Assembly (NCBI GenBank): GCA_949752745.1
Contig: OX457026.1
Span: 23,563,308 to 23,627,307 of the forward strand
Source of the DNA: Protula sp. h YS-2021
Taxonomy: Eukaryota > Annelida > Polychaeta > Sabellida > Serpulidae
Direction: 5' to 3'
Length of the DNA: 64,000 nucleotides
The translations under genes were made by a program, and so were the position numbers. Below, piece by piece: positions 42,473 to 52,531 of this stretch. The notes beneath the pieces were generated by a model. The model ran no database searches and was not told the origin of the DNA. It saw nothing but the letters and a program-made list of their open reading frames with translations. Within the stretch, counting starts at the first letter, position 1. Every line of letters starts with the position of its first letter.

Positions 42473-43165
42473 TTAGGATACAAACGACTCTACTCTTATG
42501 TATTTCTTAAGAGCATCCGACTTCCATCTACCCATTATTTTAACTTGGTCATACGACATACCGGCAGCAATAGCATTCGAAGCTGCTCCAATTCTAAACG
42601 AATGGGACTTATATGGCTTCGATGACAGATTTAGAAATTTTAAGCATTTGTTAAGCAGAGAAACAAAATAGATGTGGTGAATAGGGGTCGAATTAAGGAT
42701 AAATAATGGACCCGGACTAGGGCCTCTGAGGGCCAAATATTGTAGTAAACTTGATGCAACTAGGACTGTCGGAGAATCTTTGATTTGGAGGGTGAAAGGT
42801 GGTCCCGGGCGTTTGTGCTTAAAGGACTGAAACGAAACGACGGCGAATCGTTGTGTCGCGTCAATATGAACATTATTGAAAGTTAGCAGATGTGGATTGT
42901 GGGTTTTGGAATTAGCAACAGTTATTTCTCCAATACGCAAAAACGCAGCAAAAGCTAACAAAAACATCGATTTTATCAATCGCACGGTATAGACATTGTC
43001 GAAAAGGATTTCAGCTGCCGAACATAACTTCTGTAGGACATTCACTGTAATTGGCAATCGGACATATGTTCGTGGATCCGATTTGGATACACCCAACAAC
43101 GCTTTAGATATAAAAAAATTAGTAGTTAAATCGCCATCACCCAAACATTTATGTACAAAATTCAA
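42473..43165 (-). CDS. Tyrosine recombinase of DIRS/Ngaro-like element
   Basis: 230 residues, open. Catalytic tetrad visible: Arg in FLRIGEI (about 77), HSFR (H..R at about 189), GRW and the Tyr in LKKYIRVE (about 223). Role by family: integration of a circular cDNA. C-terminal domain complete, N-terminal domain short, so the gene may continue upstream across a break. Confidence 0.82.
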   Translation of the reverse strand: MNFVHKCLGDGDLTTNFFISKALLGVSKSDPRTYVRLPITVNVLQKLCSAAEILFDNVYTVRLIKSMFLLAFAAFLRIGEITVANSKTHNPHLLTFNNVHIDATQRFAVVSFQSFKHKRPGPPFTLQIKDSPTVLVASSLLQYLALRGPSPGPLFILNSTPIHHIYFVSLLNKCLKFLNLSSKPYKSHSFRIGAASNAIAAGMSYDQVKIMGRWKSDALKKYIRVESFVS

Positions 43166-43304
43166 TGCTGATACATGACCTCTTGTAGAGGCTTGTTAAT
43201 AGCCACAATTATACAAATGCGCAATATAATACAACACATGCAAATCTTTACATAGAAAGATATTATCCGTGTCAAAAAATGAACCACAAAACTATACAAA
43301 TCGT

Positions 43305-44579
43305 TCAGCCTGTGAGCGATACAGTCGTTGGCAGGGAACTGCGCACTAGCAAAAGCGCAGTAGTTCTGAGAGTTCCCATTCTTTCGGTAACGGTATTGAG
43401 GAGTCCTGAAGGGTCGGTTGTAGTTGTTTCGTTTTTAAACTGAAAACGCGATAAAGCATCACTGACGGAGTTCTGAATACCGGGAACGTGTTTCAGACGA
43501 AAATTTATGTTGTGACCCATGGCACAAAGTACGAATTTACGCACTAGGGTCATTATAACCGGATCGCTGGATGACTGTGAATTTAGGATATCCACCACGG
43601 CGCTATTGTCACAGAAAAATAGGACGTTTCTATTGGACAAATGGTCTCCCCATAGTAGCAGTGCTAGAACGATGGGATAGAGCTCTAAAATGTGATTGGG
43701 ACCAGCGCGACGCACACCAACTATCCTTGTAAACTACTGCAAAACCGCATGTCTTTGCGGCGTCTGAGTATAGGCGCAGGATATCAGAACTGGACCATAT
43801 GTCTTTTGGTAGAAAGGTTACGCCGTTATAGTGGTTCAAAAAACGTTACCACGCTGACAAATCGAGTCTAGCGTCCTGAGATATTCGGATATGGTAATGC
43901 TTTTGATGCAAGCCCTGAGTAAGAGCTGTCAAACGGCGCAAAAATGCGCGAACTGGCCTTATAACTTGGGTATAGAACTGGAGAAAGCCAAGTAGCGATT
44001 GCACTTCGCCTATGGTTGCTCGTTTGGACTTCAGAAATTTCGAAATTAGGCTCCTGGTCTTGTCTATCTTTTCCTTGGGCAACCTGGCTTGCATGTTTAC
44101 AGTGTCGATTTCGATCCCGTGTAGGATGGTGGTGGTGGTGGGAAATGCACCGTTTTGCATTGATTAATTCGGATGTTAAGATTGGAACATAATTCTAAAA
44201 ACATTTGGAGTGCCAGATGACACTCATGGGATTCTGGTGGGGAGAAAAATTTAAAGTCATCCAAAATGTGGGATACGAAGCGAACGCCGAGTTGAACTGT
44301 TAAAATCCATTGTAGCGCCTTGCTTAACGCCTCGAAGTTTGAGCACGAGGTCGAGGCACCCATTGCTACCCTTCTGTCGTAATAAAAGTTATTGTCCCAG
44401 GTGATTCCCATTAACCGATAGTCTTTTGGATGGGATGGGAGGATTCGAAAGGCGGATTGTACATCGGCCTTCGCTATGAGACAGCCTTTGCCAATCGACC
44501 AAATAATGTCTACTAATGGCTGTAAATAACCCAATTTTATTATTACATGGATTTCAAGAAACAAGTGGAAGGCTTTCAA
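43305..44579 (-). pseudogene. Reverse transcriptase-RNase H of DIRS/Ngaro-like element
   Basis: Pieces 44,097-44,579 (KADVQSAFRILP, MGASTSCSNFE, HILDDFKF for the catalytic DD), 43,846-44,160 (thumb, GEVQSLLGFLQF), 43,630-43,839 and 43,305-43,715 (RNase H: LELYPIVLALLLWG, FFCDNSAVVDIL, HVPGIQNSVSDALSRF). Frameshifts near 44,130 and 43,700 and a stop near 43,846 show that it is dead. Confidence 0.8.
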
Positions 44580-44639
44580 CTTGCAACACTGAACATGTGT
44601 AATAACTAGAGCCTCAGAAGGATACGATGCCCCCCTCGT

Positions 44640-46990
44640 GTAACGCAGATGACTTCAGAAATCCGTGCTAGCGTCGGTTTCCAAAGTGTCAACTACATAA
44701 AACTGCCATTTTCATAACATTTTCCACAATTCTAATAGTTTTATATTTTTCAATTTCGAAAAAAGCCAAGTGTTAAATTTTAAAAAAAAAGATTTTGGCA
44801 ATTTGCGATGTCGGTTTAATCCGTGTTTGAATTGAAAAAAATCAGAGGGGGGGGGGGGGAGGAAAACAGTGGGAAAACAGAGGCCGCAAGAAGGGGGACA
44901 GGAAAAGTGAGAGCGAATGGGTGGCGGGGGAAAGAGGGAGTTGTGGAATTACCACAAGCAGTGGAGCTTTCCGTTCAAGGGTCAGAATTTCTCCACCATT
45001 TTTTTTTCTGGAGAAAGCGGTTAGCTTCTCGGCTGGGGGAGAAAGCACCTGCCATATCTGTTACCATGCTTGTCCAAAAAACAAGAGGGTAACATTTTGG
45101 CCAAACGCGATAGACGCGGGATGCAAGGTTCGTTAATAATAGGGGTACTTTTCTTTGCGTGCTCCACGTTTCCAACTAAAGGGGACTGGTCTTTCGCTGC
45201 TGCACTACGCGTCCAACAAGTAAGGTGTAGGGCACAATTGTTCATGGTTGCCGCAACGTGCGTGCCTTACAGCTGCGTCTGTGCTCATAACTGTACAGTT
45301 TTGGTGATAAGGCTTTGCTTGGTTGTTACATATCAACTTAACACTCCGCGTTTTGGGTGTGAAACTGAAAAGATGGGGAGGGGGGGGGGGGGTATGTTTC
45401 AAACCTCGGATTCCGCGTTTAGGGTCCGTTTGAAAGAGAGGGGTGGTTTGCTTTGTTTAGTAAAGTTTTTTTTTCCATATTGTCGGACCATCCCTATTCC
45501 CAAATGACAATGTAATCCAAACTCGGGGGCGGGGATGTTCGGCACTTGCTAAGAAATGTGTTACCATGCGTGTTAAAAAAAACGGGGAGAAATGAAGGGG
45601 GCAACTTTGACGCCAGACGCGGTCCCGGCAGAGAGCCAATTTCATTTTAAAAGAGGTAATTTTCATTAAGTACTCCACGTTTCCAACAAAAAGGTGTTGT
45701 TTCGGAACTTGGTTAAAAAGGGGATTTTTAAAAAGTCATAGACGTGCATGGTCAACGTTCGAAGAGTCTAGCAAAACAGTAGTGGCCCGCCGGGCTCCAG
45801 ACTTCAAAAAGTTGGAAGCCCGACGGGAAATCTTGCAGCATGGCACTCATTCGACCAGTGGACTTCACGTCAGTAGAGACCTCCGTCGTATGTAACTACG
45901 TGTGTACGCATGTAAACTTTTACTTAAAATGCCGCTTCACCTTCAGTTTTGATCGGATATCTTTCAAATAGGGGGCATGTTGTACAGTTTTTTGGTAGCC
46001 AATTTTCCAAAGGTTTTTCCCCTACAATGTGGATAGGATTGCCTTCAAATTTTGCATAAATGTTTATTATGTGCGCTCTCATACTCCAAAAAAAAAAAAA
46101 AAGATAAAGCAAAACAAAACAAACAGTTGAGAGCCGGCCGGGCTCCGGACTTAAAAAAAAACTCGGAGCCCGAGAAGAAAATCTGGAGCCACGGGTTCCC
46201 TGACTTTTCGAACACTGCGCATGGTGATCAGTTTGTACGGGAGTACCCTCCACCCCCCCCACCCCCTCCCCCGGGGATCCAAATGATGTTATGACTAACT
46301 ACTGTGAAAATTCATTTTTCTAATATTTAAAAATATTTAAATATTTGCTATTTTATTTCTTTATACCTTTAAGTCGTTTGACCTTTTCCTCGTGATTTTA
46401 AAATGTTGAACGTGCCATGCTCTGGTAAATACGCAAGTACTCCTTTCACGCAAGTAAAGTGTTGAAAATAAAGCTGCAACGCTTAGAAAGCTCTAATTTC
46501 CACACGATTTACCTGCAATGTCAATTCGTTTTGTATATCTTTATGAATGACGGGAGATGATATTAAGTTCTTTGGGTGGGTGTTTCAAATAAAAAGGCGG
46601 GATTGTAGCCTTTGAAAAAATGTTTAGCATACCTTCTTTTGTGTCCGTTTGTATTGGATTTTAAGATTTGGTGAGGGATGAAAGATGAGGTTAATTTACC
46701 ACTCAAAAGCACGCTGAAAACCAAATCCAACCAATGCCATGTCTTCAGGCAGCAGGAAGGTGTACATAAATCCCGACGATACCCCCCTTCCCCGACCCCC
46801 CCCCCCACCCCCCCCAATCCGCCCCTATTTCAATTTCAAAATTGTGAATGATACCCAGTTAGTTCTCTTTTGAAAAGTTACTTTTTCCTCTCTTAAAACA
46901 TTACTTTTCATTTGTTCATTTTTGATTTTTTTTTACTTTTCTTTTATTAATTCTCATTTGTTAGAATTAAACCATTCAGTATTTGCACCA
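44640..46990. other. Repeat-rich DNA without recognised gene
   Basis: Contains two further units of the dispersed repeat (45,060-45,260 and 45,570-45,740), G- and C-tracts and a GCCCGGCGGG-type stem (CCCGCCGGGCTCC ... GGAAGCCCGACGGG at 45,785-45,830; similar at 46,135-46,175). No exon recognised. Confidence 0.5.
45570..45740. repeat. Dispersed repeat, unit 2
   Basis: TTTTCATTAAGTACTCCACG and AACAAAAAGGTGTTGTTTCG as in the 40,225 unit, also with the preceding GACGCGGTCCCGGCAGAG resembling ACACGGTCCGCGCGGAG. Confidence 0.7.
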
Positions 46991-46993
<3 letters not shown>

Positions 46994-47079
<86 letters not shown>

Positions 47080-47110
47080 TTCCATCTCTCTCCTCACTTA
47101 CTCTCTCCCC

Positions 47111-47177
<67 letters not shown>

Positions 47178-47178
47178 T

Positions 47179-47219
<41 letters not shown>

Positions 47220-47220
47220 T

Positions 47221-47293
<73 letters not shown>
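46994..47293. repeat. CT dinucleotide microsatellite, about 300 nt
   Basis: Nearly uninterrupted CTCTCT with a recurring TCTCTGTCTTTCCATCTC interruption at 47,070, 47,170 and 47,212. Ser-Leu open frames here are artefacts. Confidence 0.98.
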
Positions 47294-47296
<3 letters not shown>

Positions 47297-50262
47297 CTAT
47301 GGGTTTTCTTGCACTATCAGTTTTAACATACCTGGTTTTATATTGACTTTTTAAATCTGCAACACACACTCACCTGTTTATGTGGCTCAAATAACCTGCT
47401 TGTGTGTTATCCCAATGTTCAGCTTGGGTGTTCAACGACAAATTTCAATAAATGAATGAAGTTTGCAGAATGGTACTTTTTGCAACTTCAGGTACCGCAA
47501 ATTATTCCTTGTGTCAAGTGGGCTTGGTTGACTGAGTGTCTCCCCAACATAGACGCACATATTATAGGCACACACGCTGTTACAGCAATAGCTTTGTGCG
47601 GCCTTGTAGGGCAGATAACGAAATTTATCTGTTTTGTGTAGCCTTTTTATAGCAGAATCTTGATGTATGGTTGATTTCGCGTAAATAGAATTGGTTACAA
47701 TTGAGTTTATTAGACTTGATACTTAAATATAATCATTATTATTATTATTCACTCGATGTCAAATGACAAGCTATTTTTATTCTTGCTTCACATCCCAGAT
47801 AAAAATCATTTTCCCCAAGTATGCCACTGTTATAATTCAATATATATGCATTCGAATATGTGATGTCACGCAAGTTCTGTAAAAGAAATTTTATTGAATT
47901 TTCTTATGTTGAGCAGTACGGGTTCCTTTTTTGCTTCCAGCCCGAAGCCTGCAAGTATACTGTTCGACCACAACTGCTTCTGCCCTACTTCTAAAAGACC
48001 CTTGTTAAACAAAATAGGACATCCTCAAAAATCCATACTCTGAACGCTGAGTATATAAATGCTAAATTTGTTAAATTGTGTAGTATTAAAGAAAATAACT
48101 ACAACTAAATACAACTACAGAAATGCTAAGCGTGAACAAAGAAATGCTAAGCTTGAACAGCAGCTATTCTTTATTAAGTGTCTGTCAGCCTCGTGTCCAC
48201 AGCCGTGGTCGAGTTGTGGGCAAATTCCTGTGGGTTTTTTTTTTTGTATGTGGTGGTAGCAACTGTACATCCACCTTGCGGGTATCTTACGCCATTCTTA
48301 TGGGCCCTAACAGGCGTCTTCCAGTCTCCTCACGGAAATACCCGATCTCTTACACGAAGGAACCCGTGATATGAACGTTCAAGCTCCGTGCAAATGTCGT
48401 GCAGACGCCGAGACTACTACGAGAAGCCCGTTCGATGTTTGCAAGAAGTGCTGGAGTGGCGTGCGCAAGACTCGTGTGGGGTTTTTATTTGCTCTGCGGC
48501 GAATGCACTTGCTCCGCCAGATGAACACACTCCCGCCTTGCAGTGATGGCAAGGCCACATGTGTGACAGGGGCTTCGTGTTCAGGTATTCATTTCATGAA
48601 ATGACGGACAAGACGTATTGTCTTCATTTAACTCTAATTTAAGCTAAAATTTTAGAAATATACCAATAAAAGTAATCACTAAGCCATATCTTTCAAATAT
48701 TCCCGGAGGGGGGGGGGGGTGCAGCTTGTCGGCATACGTGCTACCACATGTATACTGTGTGCCAATATCGTGAACAAAATTGATTTTCTTTCAATTGTCC
48801 ACGTTTTCCACTAAAAGGAGGTTCTTTCGGAACCACAATGCGCATCCAACAACACGGTGGGGGTTGGGGCTGGGGGGAGGTATTTATGAACAGAATCTTC
48901 TCATTAATAGTGTTCATTTTTCGTTCTGTAATTGTGGTGACTTGCATTCTATCTGCGCTGTACTCATAAATATACAATTTCTTGAAAAGTTGGGGGTTTT
49001 TAAGTGACAGAAGTAAAATTTACAAGGGTGCTGGTTTTGGTTGAAGGGGTATTAGAGACTTTTTGCAAGAAGTAAAACTTCTCATTTTCGTCTCACTGCA
49101 CTTCTTGTGCGTGCCGTGTGCAAAATGAAAGTTTATTGACACGTTTTAATTTGGCAAACACGATTTAGAAGTGAACAGAGCCTCTCGAATAGTATGTTTT
49201 TACAATTTATTATTTAGCATATTGGCTTAATTAGTCATACTCCTTGATCCATTGCACACGTCTAATATGTATTATTCACAGTTGAATTAGAAAGTTCAGC
49301 AGTAAAATACGATGTAAAATCCCTCAAGAGCAAAACATTTGTGTGCATATTCTTCCTTTCAACCTATCAAAACAAAGCTGCGATTCATATTTAAGGTTTG
49401 GTTAGCTGATTAAAATTATCTTACACATAAAATAAGAACGTGATATAATATCATTGGTCCTTCTTTTCACGAGATGGTGAAGATTTACTCATTTTTTTTT
49501 TTTTTGAAAATTAGTTTTTTTTTTTGGCAAAAAAAAACTTTTTACGCTTTAAAAAGTAATTGGCACTCATGGTAACCGGTAAACGGAACAGACCGGACCC
49601 CCCCCCCCCCCCCGGAACAGACCCCCTTTTTCATTGGTAGGAACAGACCCCCCCCCCCCCCCCCATTTTTTTATCAATATAATAATGTTTCAGTATCTCT
49701 GTGAAATTAAACTGAAAAAAAAACTTATTTTGGGGATAACAGAGCAGCGGGTGTAGTGATATTCCGAATCTATGTTCACTTTCTATTGAATAAATCTCCG
49801 GCTCTTGGACATAATATATATAAAATAGGGGGGGGGGGTCTGTTCCGGGGGGTTCTGTTCCTACCAAAGAAAGGGGGTCTGTTCCTGGGTGGTCTGTTCC
49901 TACATTCAGGGTAACCTTTTTGTGCGTGAATGTCCCCCGTCCCCCAACCAACGGGAACTGTTCTGATCAAGAAGCTAGCATTTATACTTTACGTAAAAGT
50001 AAAGTAATTAAAAATTAATCGCTTTGAAGGGTTTTACCTGGGAAACATTCCAGCCAGTTTTAAAAGAGACCCCGCCACCAGGGCATTAGGAGAAAATTAG
50101 TGGAACACACATTGGCATAAATTCTGAGAACTTGGCTAGAAAAACAAGACATAGTTCAGAGAAGGAAGGCTCTGCCTATGTTTCAGTTAGATTTTCAATT
50201 GCTTGTCTTAAATAAACCAATGTTATAAGGGATGTTTGGACGATAAAATCCAAGTTTTTCTT
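47294..50262. other. No gene recognised; simple repeats and inverted G/C-tract pair
   Basis: Holds a further unit of the dispersed repeat near 48,700-49,060 and, at 49,590-49,680 versus 49,825-49,905, an inverted pair of GGAACAGACCCCC / GGGGGTCTGTTCC tracts that can fold back around about 150 nt. Confidence 0.5.
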
Positions 50263-50598
50263 TTATTTTAAGTGACAATCGGTGAGTCCGCTTCTTTTAA
50301 AAGTTGGAATGTTACCCACGCTTTTACCGAATACGAATAGTCGACGTCTTTTTACGAGACTGGAGACCGAGTAAATACGGCGTCTATTATTCAAAGTACA
50401 TTTGGTAAAACAAGGATCATGTACGATGTAAATGACATCATATTTTGTGATTTCTTTCCCATTCAAGGCTTTGAATGATTGCCCTGTCCTTTTAATCAGA
50501 ACCAGGTGTACTTGGACGCTGTTGTTATTCTTGATTGGTGTGAAAAAAAATAATCTACTGTAAATTTTGTCGACATCTTCTGGCGAAAACCCTAACAA
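50263..50598 (-). CDS. Unidentified possible terminal exon
   Basis: Preceded on the minus strand by a plausible acceptor (TTTTGATTGTTAG) and ending at a TAA that overlaps AATAAA. The frame of about 110 codons has mixed, protein-like composition (FSPEDVDKIYSRLFFF, EITKYDVIYIVHDPCF, basic KRRRLFVFG). No family recognised, and no partner exon was found. Could be host or transposon. Confidence 0.3.
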   Translation of the reverse strand: MLGFSPEDVDKIYSRLFFFTPIKNNNSVQVHLVLIKRTGQSFKALNGKEITKYDVIYIVHDPCFTKCTLNNRRRIYSVSSLVKRRRLFVFGKSVGNIPTFKRSGLTDCHLK

Positions 50599-51053
50599 TC
50601 AAAACAACCAAGGTTTTTGCAAATTTTAAGCTGTTCATGTTTTTGAAGGACAAAAGGTGGATTGAAAAAATGGCAAATGACATAATTTAGACAATTTGAC
50701 ATTTAAACCAGGATCCATTTGTATTGGTCAATTTGGTTTTTAAAAAGCGATTTTTTAGGCTGATGAAGATAGTTTTTCTGATTTTTTTAACTTAAAAAAT
50801 GTGCTTTGACGGCTGTCAAATTTGGAAAATGTAGTGTAAAGTCAAAGATATGGAAGTTACAGCGCGTTGAGGATATACTTTTGTGGTATTAAGACTTTCT
50901 TTTGAAGGTATCGTGTCTATTATCAAATTTAAGCAGAATAAAAAAGTATTTATTCCCTTCGCCAGGACAGAAATTGCTGAAACTACAAGAAATAATTCCA
51001 GATCGGGTGAAGGGGGGAATGAAGGTTACAGGAAAGCATTTCTCTTTGTGAGA

Positions 51054-51253
51054 NNNNNNNNNNNNNNNNNNNNNNNNNNNNNNNNNNNNNNNNNNNNNNN
51101 NNNNNNNNNNNNNNNNNNNNNNNNNNNNNNNNNNNNNNNNNNNNNNNNNNNNNNNNNNNNNNNNNNNNNNNNNNNNNNNNNNNNNNNNNNNNNNNNNNNN
51201 NNNNNNNNNNNNNNNNNNNNNNNNNNNNNNNNNNNNNNNNNNNNNNNNNNNNN
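51054..51253. other. Assembly gap (200 N)
   Basis: 200 undetermined bases. The outer end of Polinton copy 3 should fall in or next to it; the open frame spanning it is not real. Confidence 1.
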
Positions 51254-51830
51254 CGGCTTCCTAGGGTTTCAGTCGATGATCGTCGAAGTCAATGAAGTCA
51301 AGCTTTCATTTCCGAAGTCAATCGACAACAGACCCTAAAAAGTGATGACCCCCCCCTCGAAATTGTGATTTTTGCATATTTATCCGTTTCAGACGATTCT
51401 GAACATTTTTCATTTTTTGGGTCGACCGACCCCCCACCCCCCCCCTCGAAATTGTGATTTTTGCATATTTATCCGTTTCAGACGATTCTGAACATTTTTC
51501 ATTTTTGGGTCGACCGACCCCCCCCCCCCCCCTCGAAATTGTGATTTTTGCATATTTATCCGTTTTCAGACGATTCTGACATTTTTCATTTTTTGGGTCG
51601 ACCGACCCCCCCCCCCCCCCCCGAAATTGTGATTTTTGTATATTTATCCGTTTCAGACGATTCTGAACATTTTTCATTTTTTGAGTCGACCGACCCCCCC
51701 CCCCCCCCCAGGCGGCAATCGTGACTGACCCCCCCCCCCCCCTTAGGACATACTATGTACCGACCCCCCCCCCAGGACATACTATGTACCGACCCCCCTC
51801 CCCCCCCTTCCCTGCGAGCAACATCCTGTC
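51254..51830. repeat. Left terminal repeat of copy 3 with C-tract units
   Basis: Starts with sequence matching copy 1 (CTAGGGTTTCAGTCGATGAT), then four units of CCCCTCGAAATTGTGATTTT ... GGGTCGACC with variable C-tracts (51,345-51,700), then duplicated GGACATACTATGTACCGACC motifs. Confidence 0.85.
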
Positions 51831-51857
51831 AAGTCAGCTTAAGTTGCAGCAGAGGGG

Positions 51858-51960
51858 TATATAAGGGATGAGCATCCAGCAGTGACAGTCATTTCGGTGA
51901 GTGGAGCAAGGAAGCAAAAGTTACAGACAGCAATTGGATCACATCACAGTGGTATATAAT
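51858..51960 (+). promoter_or_regulatory. Two TIR TATA boxes (copy 3)
   Basis: TATATAAG at 51,858-51,865 as in copies 1 and 2, and a second TATATAAT at 51,953-51,960 with ATGGATGAGC, which seems a partial duplication replacing the MASSDNYF mini-exon. The GTAAGT donor after CATTTCG remains, but its frame no longer joins PolB. Confidence 0.45.
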
Positions 51961-52009
51961 GGATGAGCACCAGACAACAACAGTGACAACCATTTCGGTA
52001 AGTGTTTAT

Positions 52010-52445
52010 TGAAACATTGTAAACAAAAAGTGAACTTTGTAAACAAACTTTAGTTATTTGCATAATTGAAACTTTGTAAACAAACTTTGTAAACAAGATT
52101 TGTAAACAAACTTTGTAAACAAACTTTTTAAACAAACTTTGTAAACAAACTTTAGTTATTTGTATAATTAAAACTTTGTAAACAAACTTTGTAAACAAAC
52201 TTTAGTTACTAAAACTTTGTAAACAAAATTTGTAAACACATTTTGTAAACAAACTTTGTAAACAAACTTTAGTTATTTGTATAATTAAAACTTTGTAAAC
52301 AAACTTTGTAAACAAACTTTAGTTATTAAAACTTTGTAAACAAAATTTGTAAACAAACTTTGTAAACAAACTTTGTAAACAAAAATTTGTAAGCAAACTT
52401 TGTAAACAAACTTTAGTTATTTGCATAATTGAAACTTTGTAAACT
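52010..52445. repeat. Subterminal TTTGTAAACAAAC array (copy 3)
   Basis: Same 12-13-nt units as the other copies, with TTTAGTTATTTGCATAATTG spacers. Confidence 0.85.
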
Positions 52446-52476
52446 AGTTTGAGCAAGTTACACATCATCGGATTGG

Positions 52477-52484
52477 TATAAAAG
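52477..52484 (+). promoter_or_regulatory. PolB proximal TATA box (copy 3)
   Basis: TATAAAAG followed by GAAGAGTGAA, Inr-like TCATTTC and TCAGTT; the first ATG is 52,532. Confidence 0.5.
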
Positions 52485-52531
52485 GAAGAGTGAAACGTAT
52501 ATTTTACTTCATTTCAGTTCTAGCAACAACG

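Larger units (their letters stand above)
42473..44630 (-). mobile_element. DIRS/Ngaro-like tyrosine-recombinase retroelement, decayed
   Basis: In 5' to 3' order on the minus strand: reverse transcriptase, RNase H, tyrosine recombinase. RT-RH are broken by frameshifts and one stop; the recombinase is open. The gag region and terminal repeats were not recognised. Lies about 430 nt upstream of the scramblase start codon. Confidence 0.8.

Noticed and set aside
46922..47369. Ser-Leu and Arg-Glu repeat open frames
   Set aside because: CT microsatellite read in both directions.
50883..51338. Open frame across the gap
   Set aside because: It consists largely of undetermined bases.
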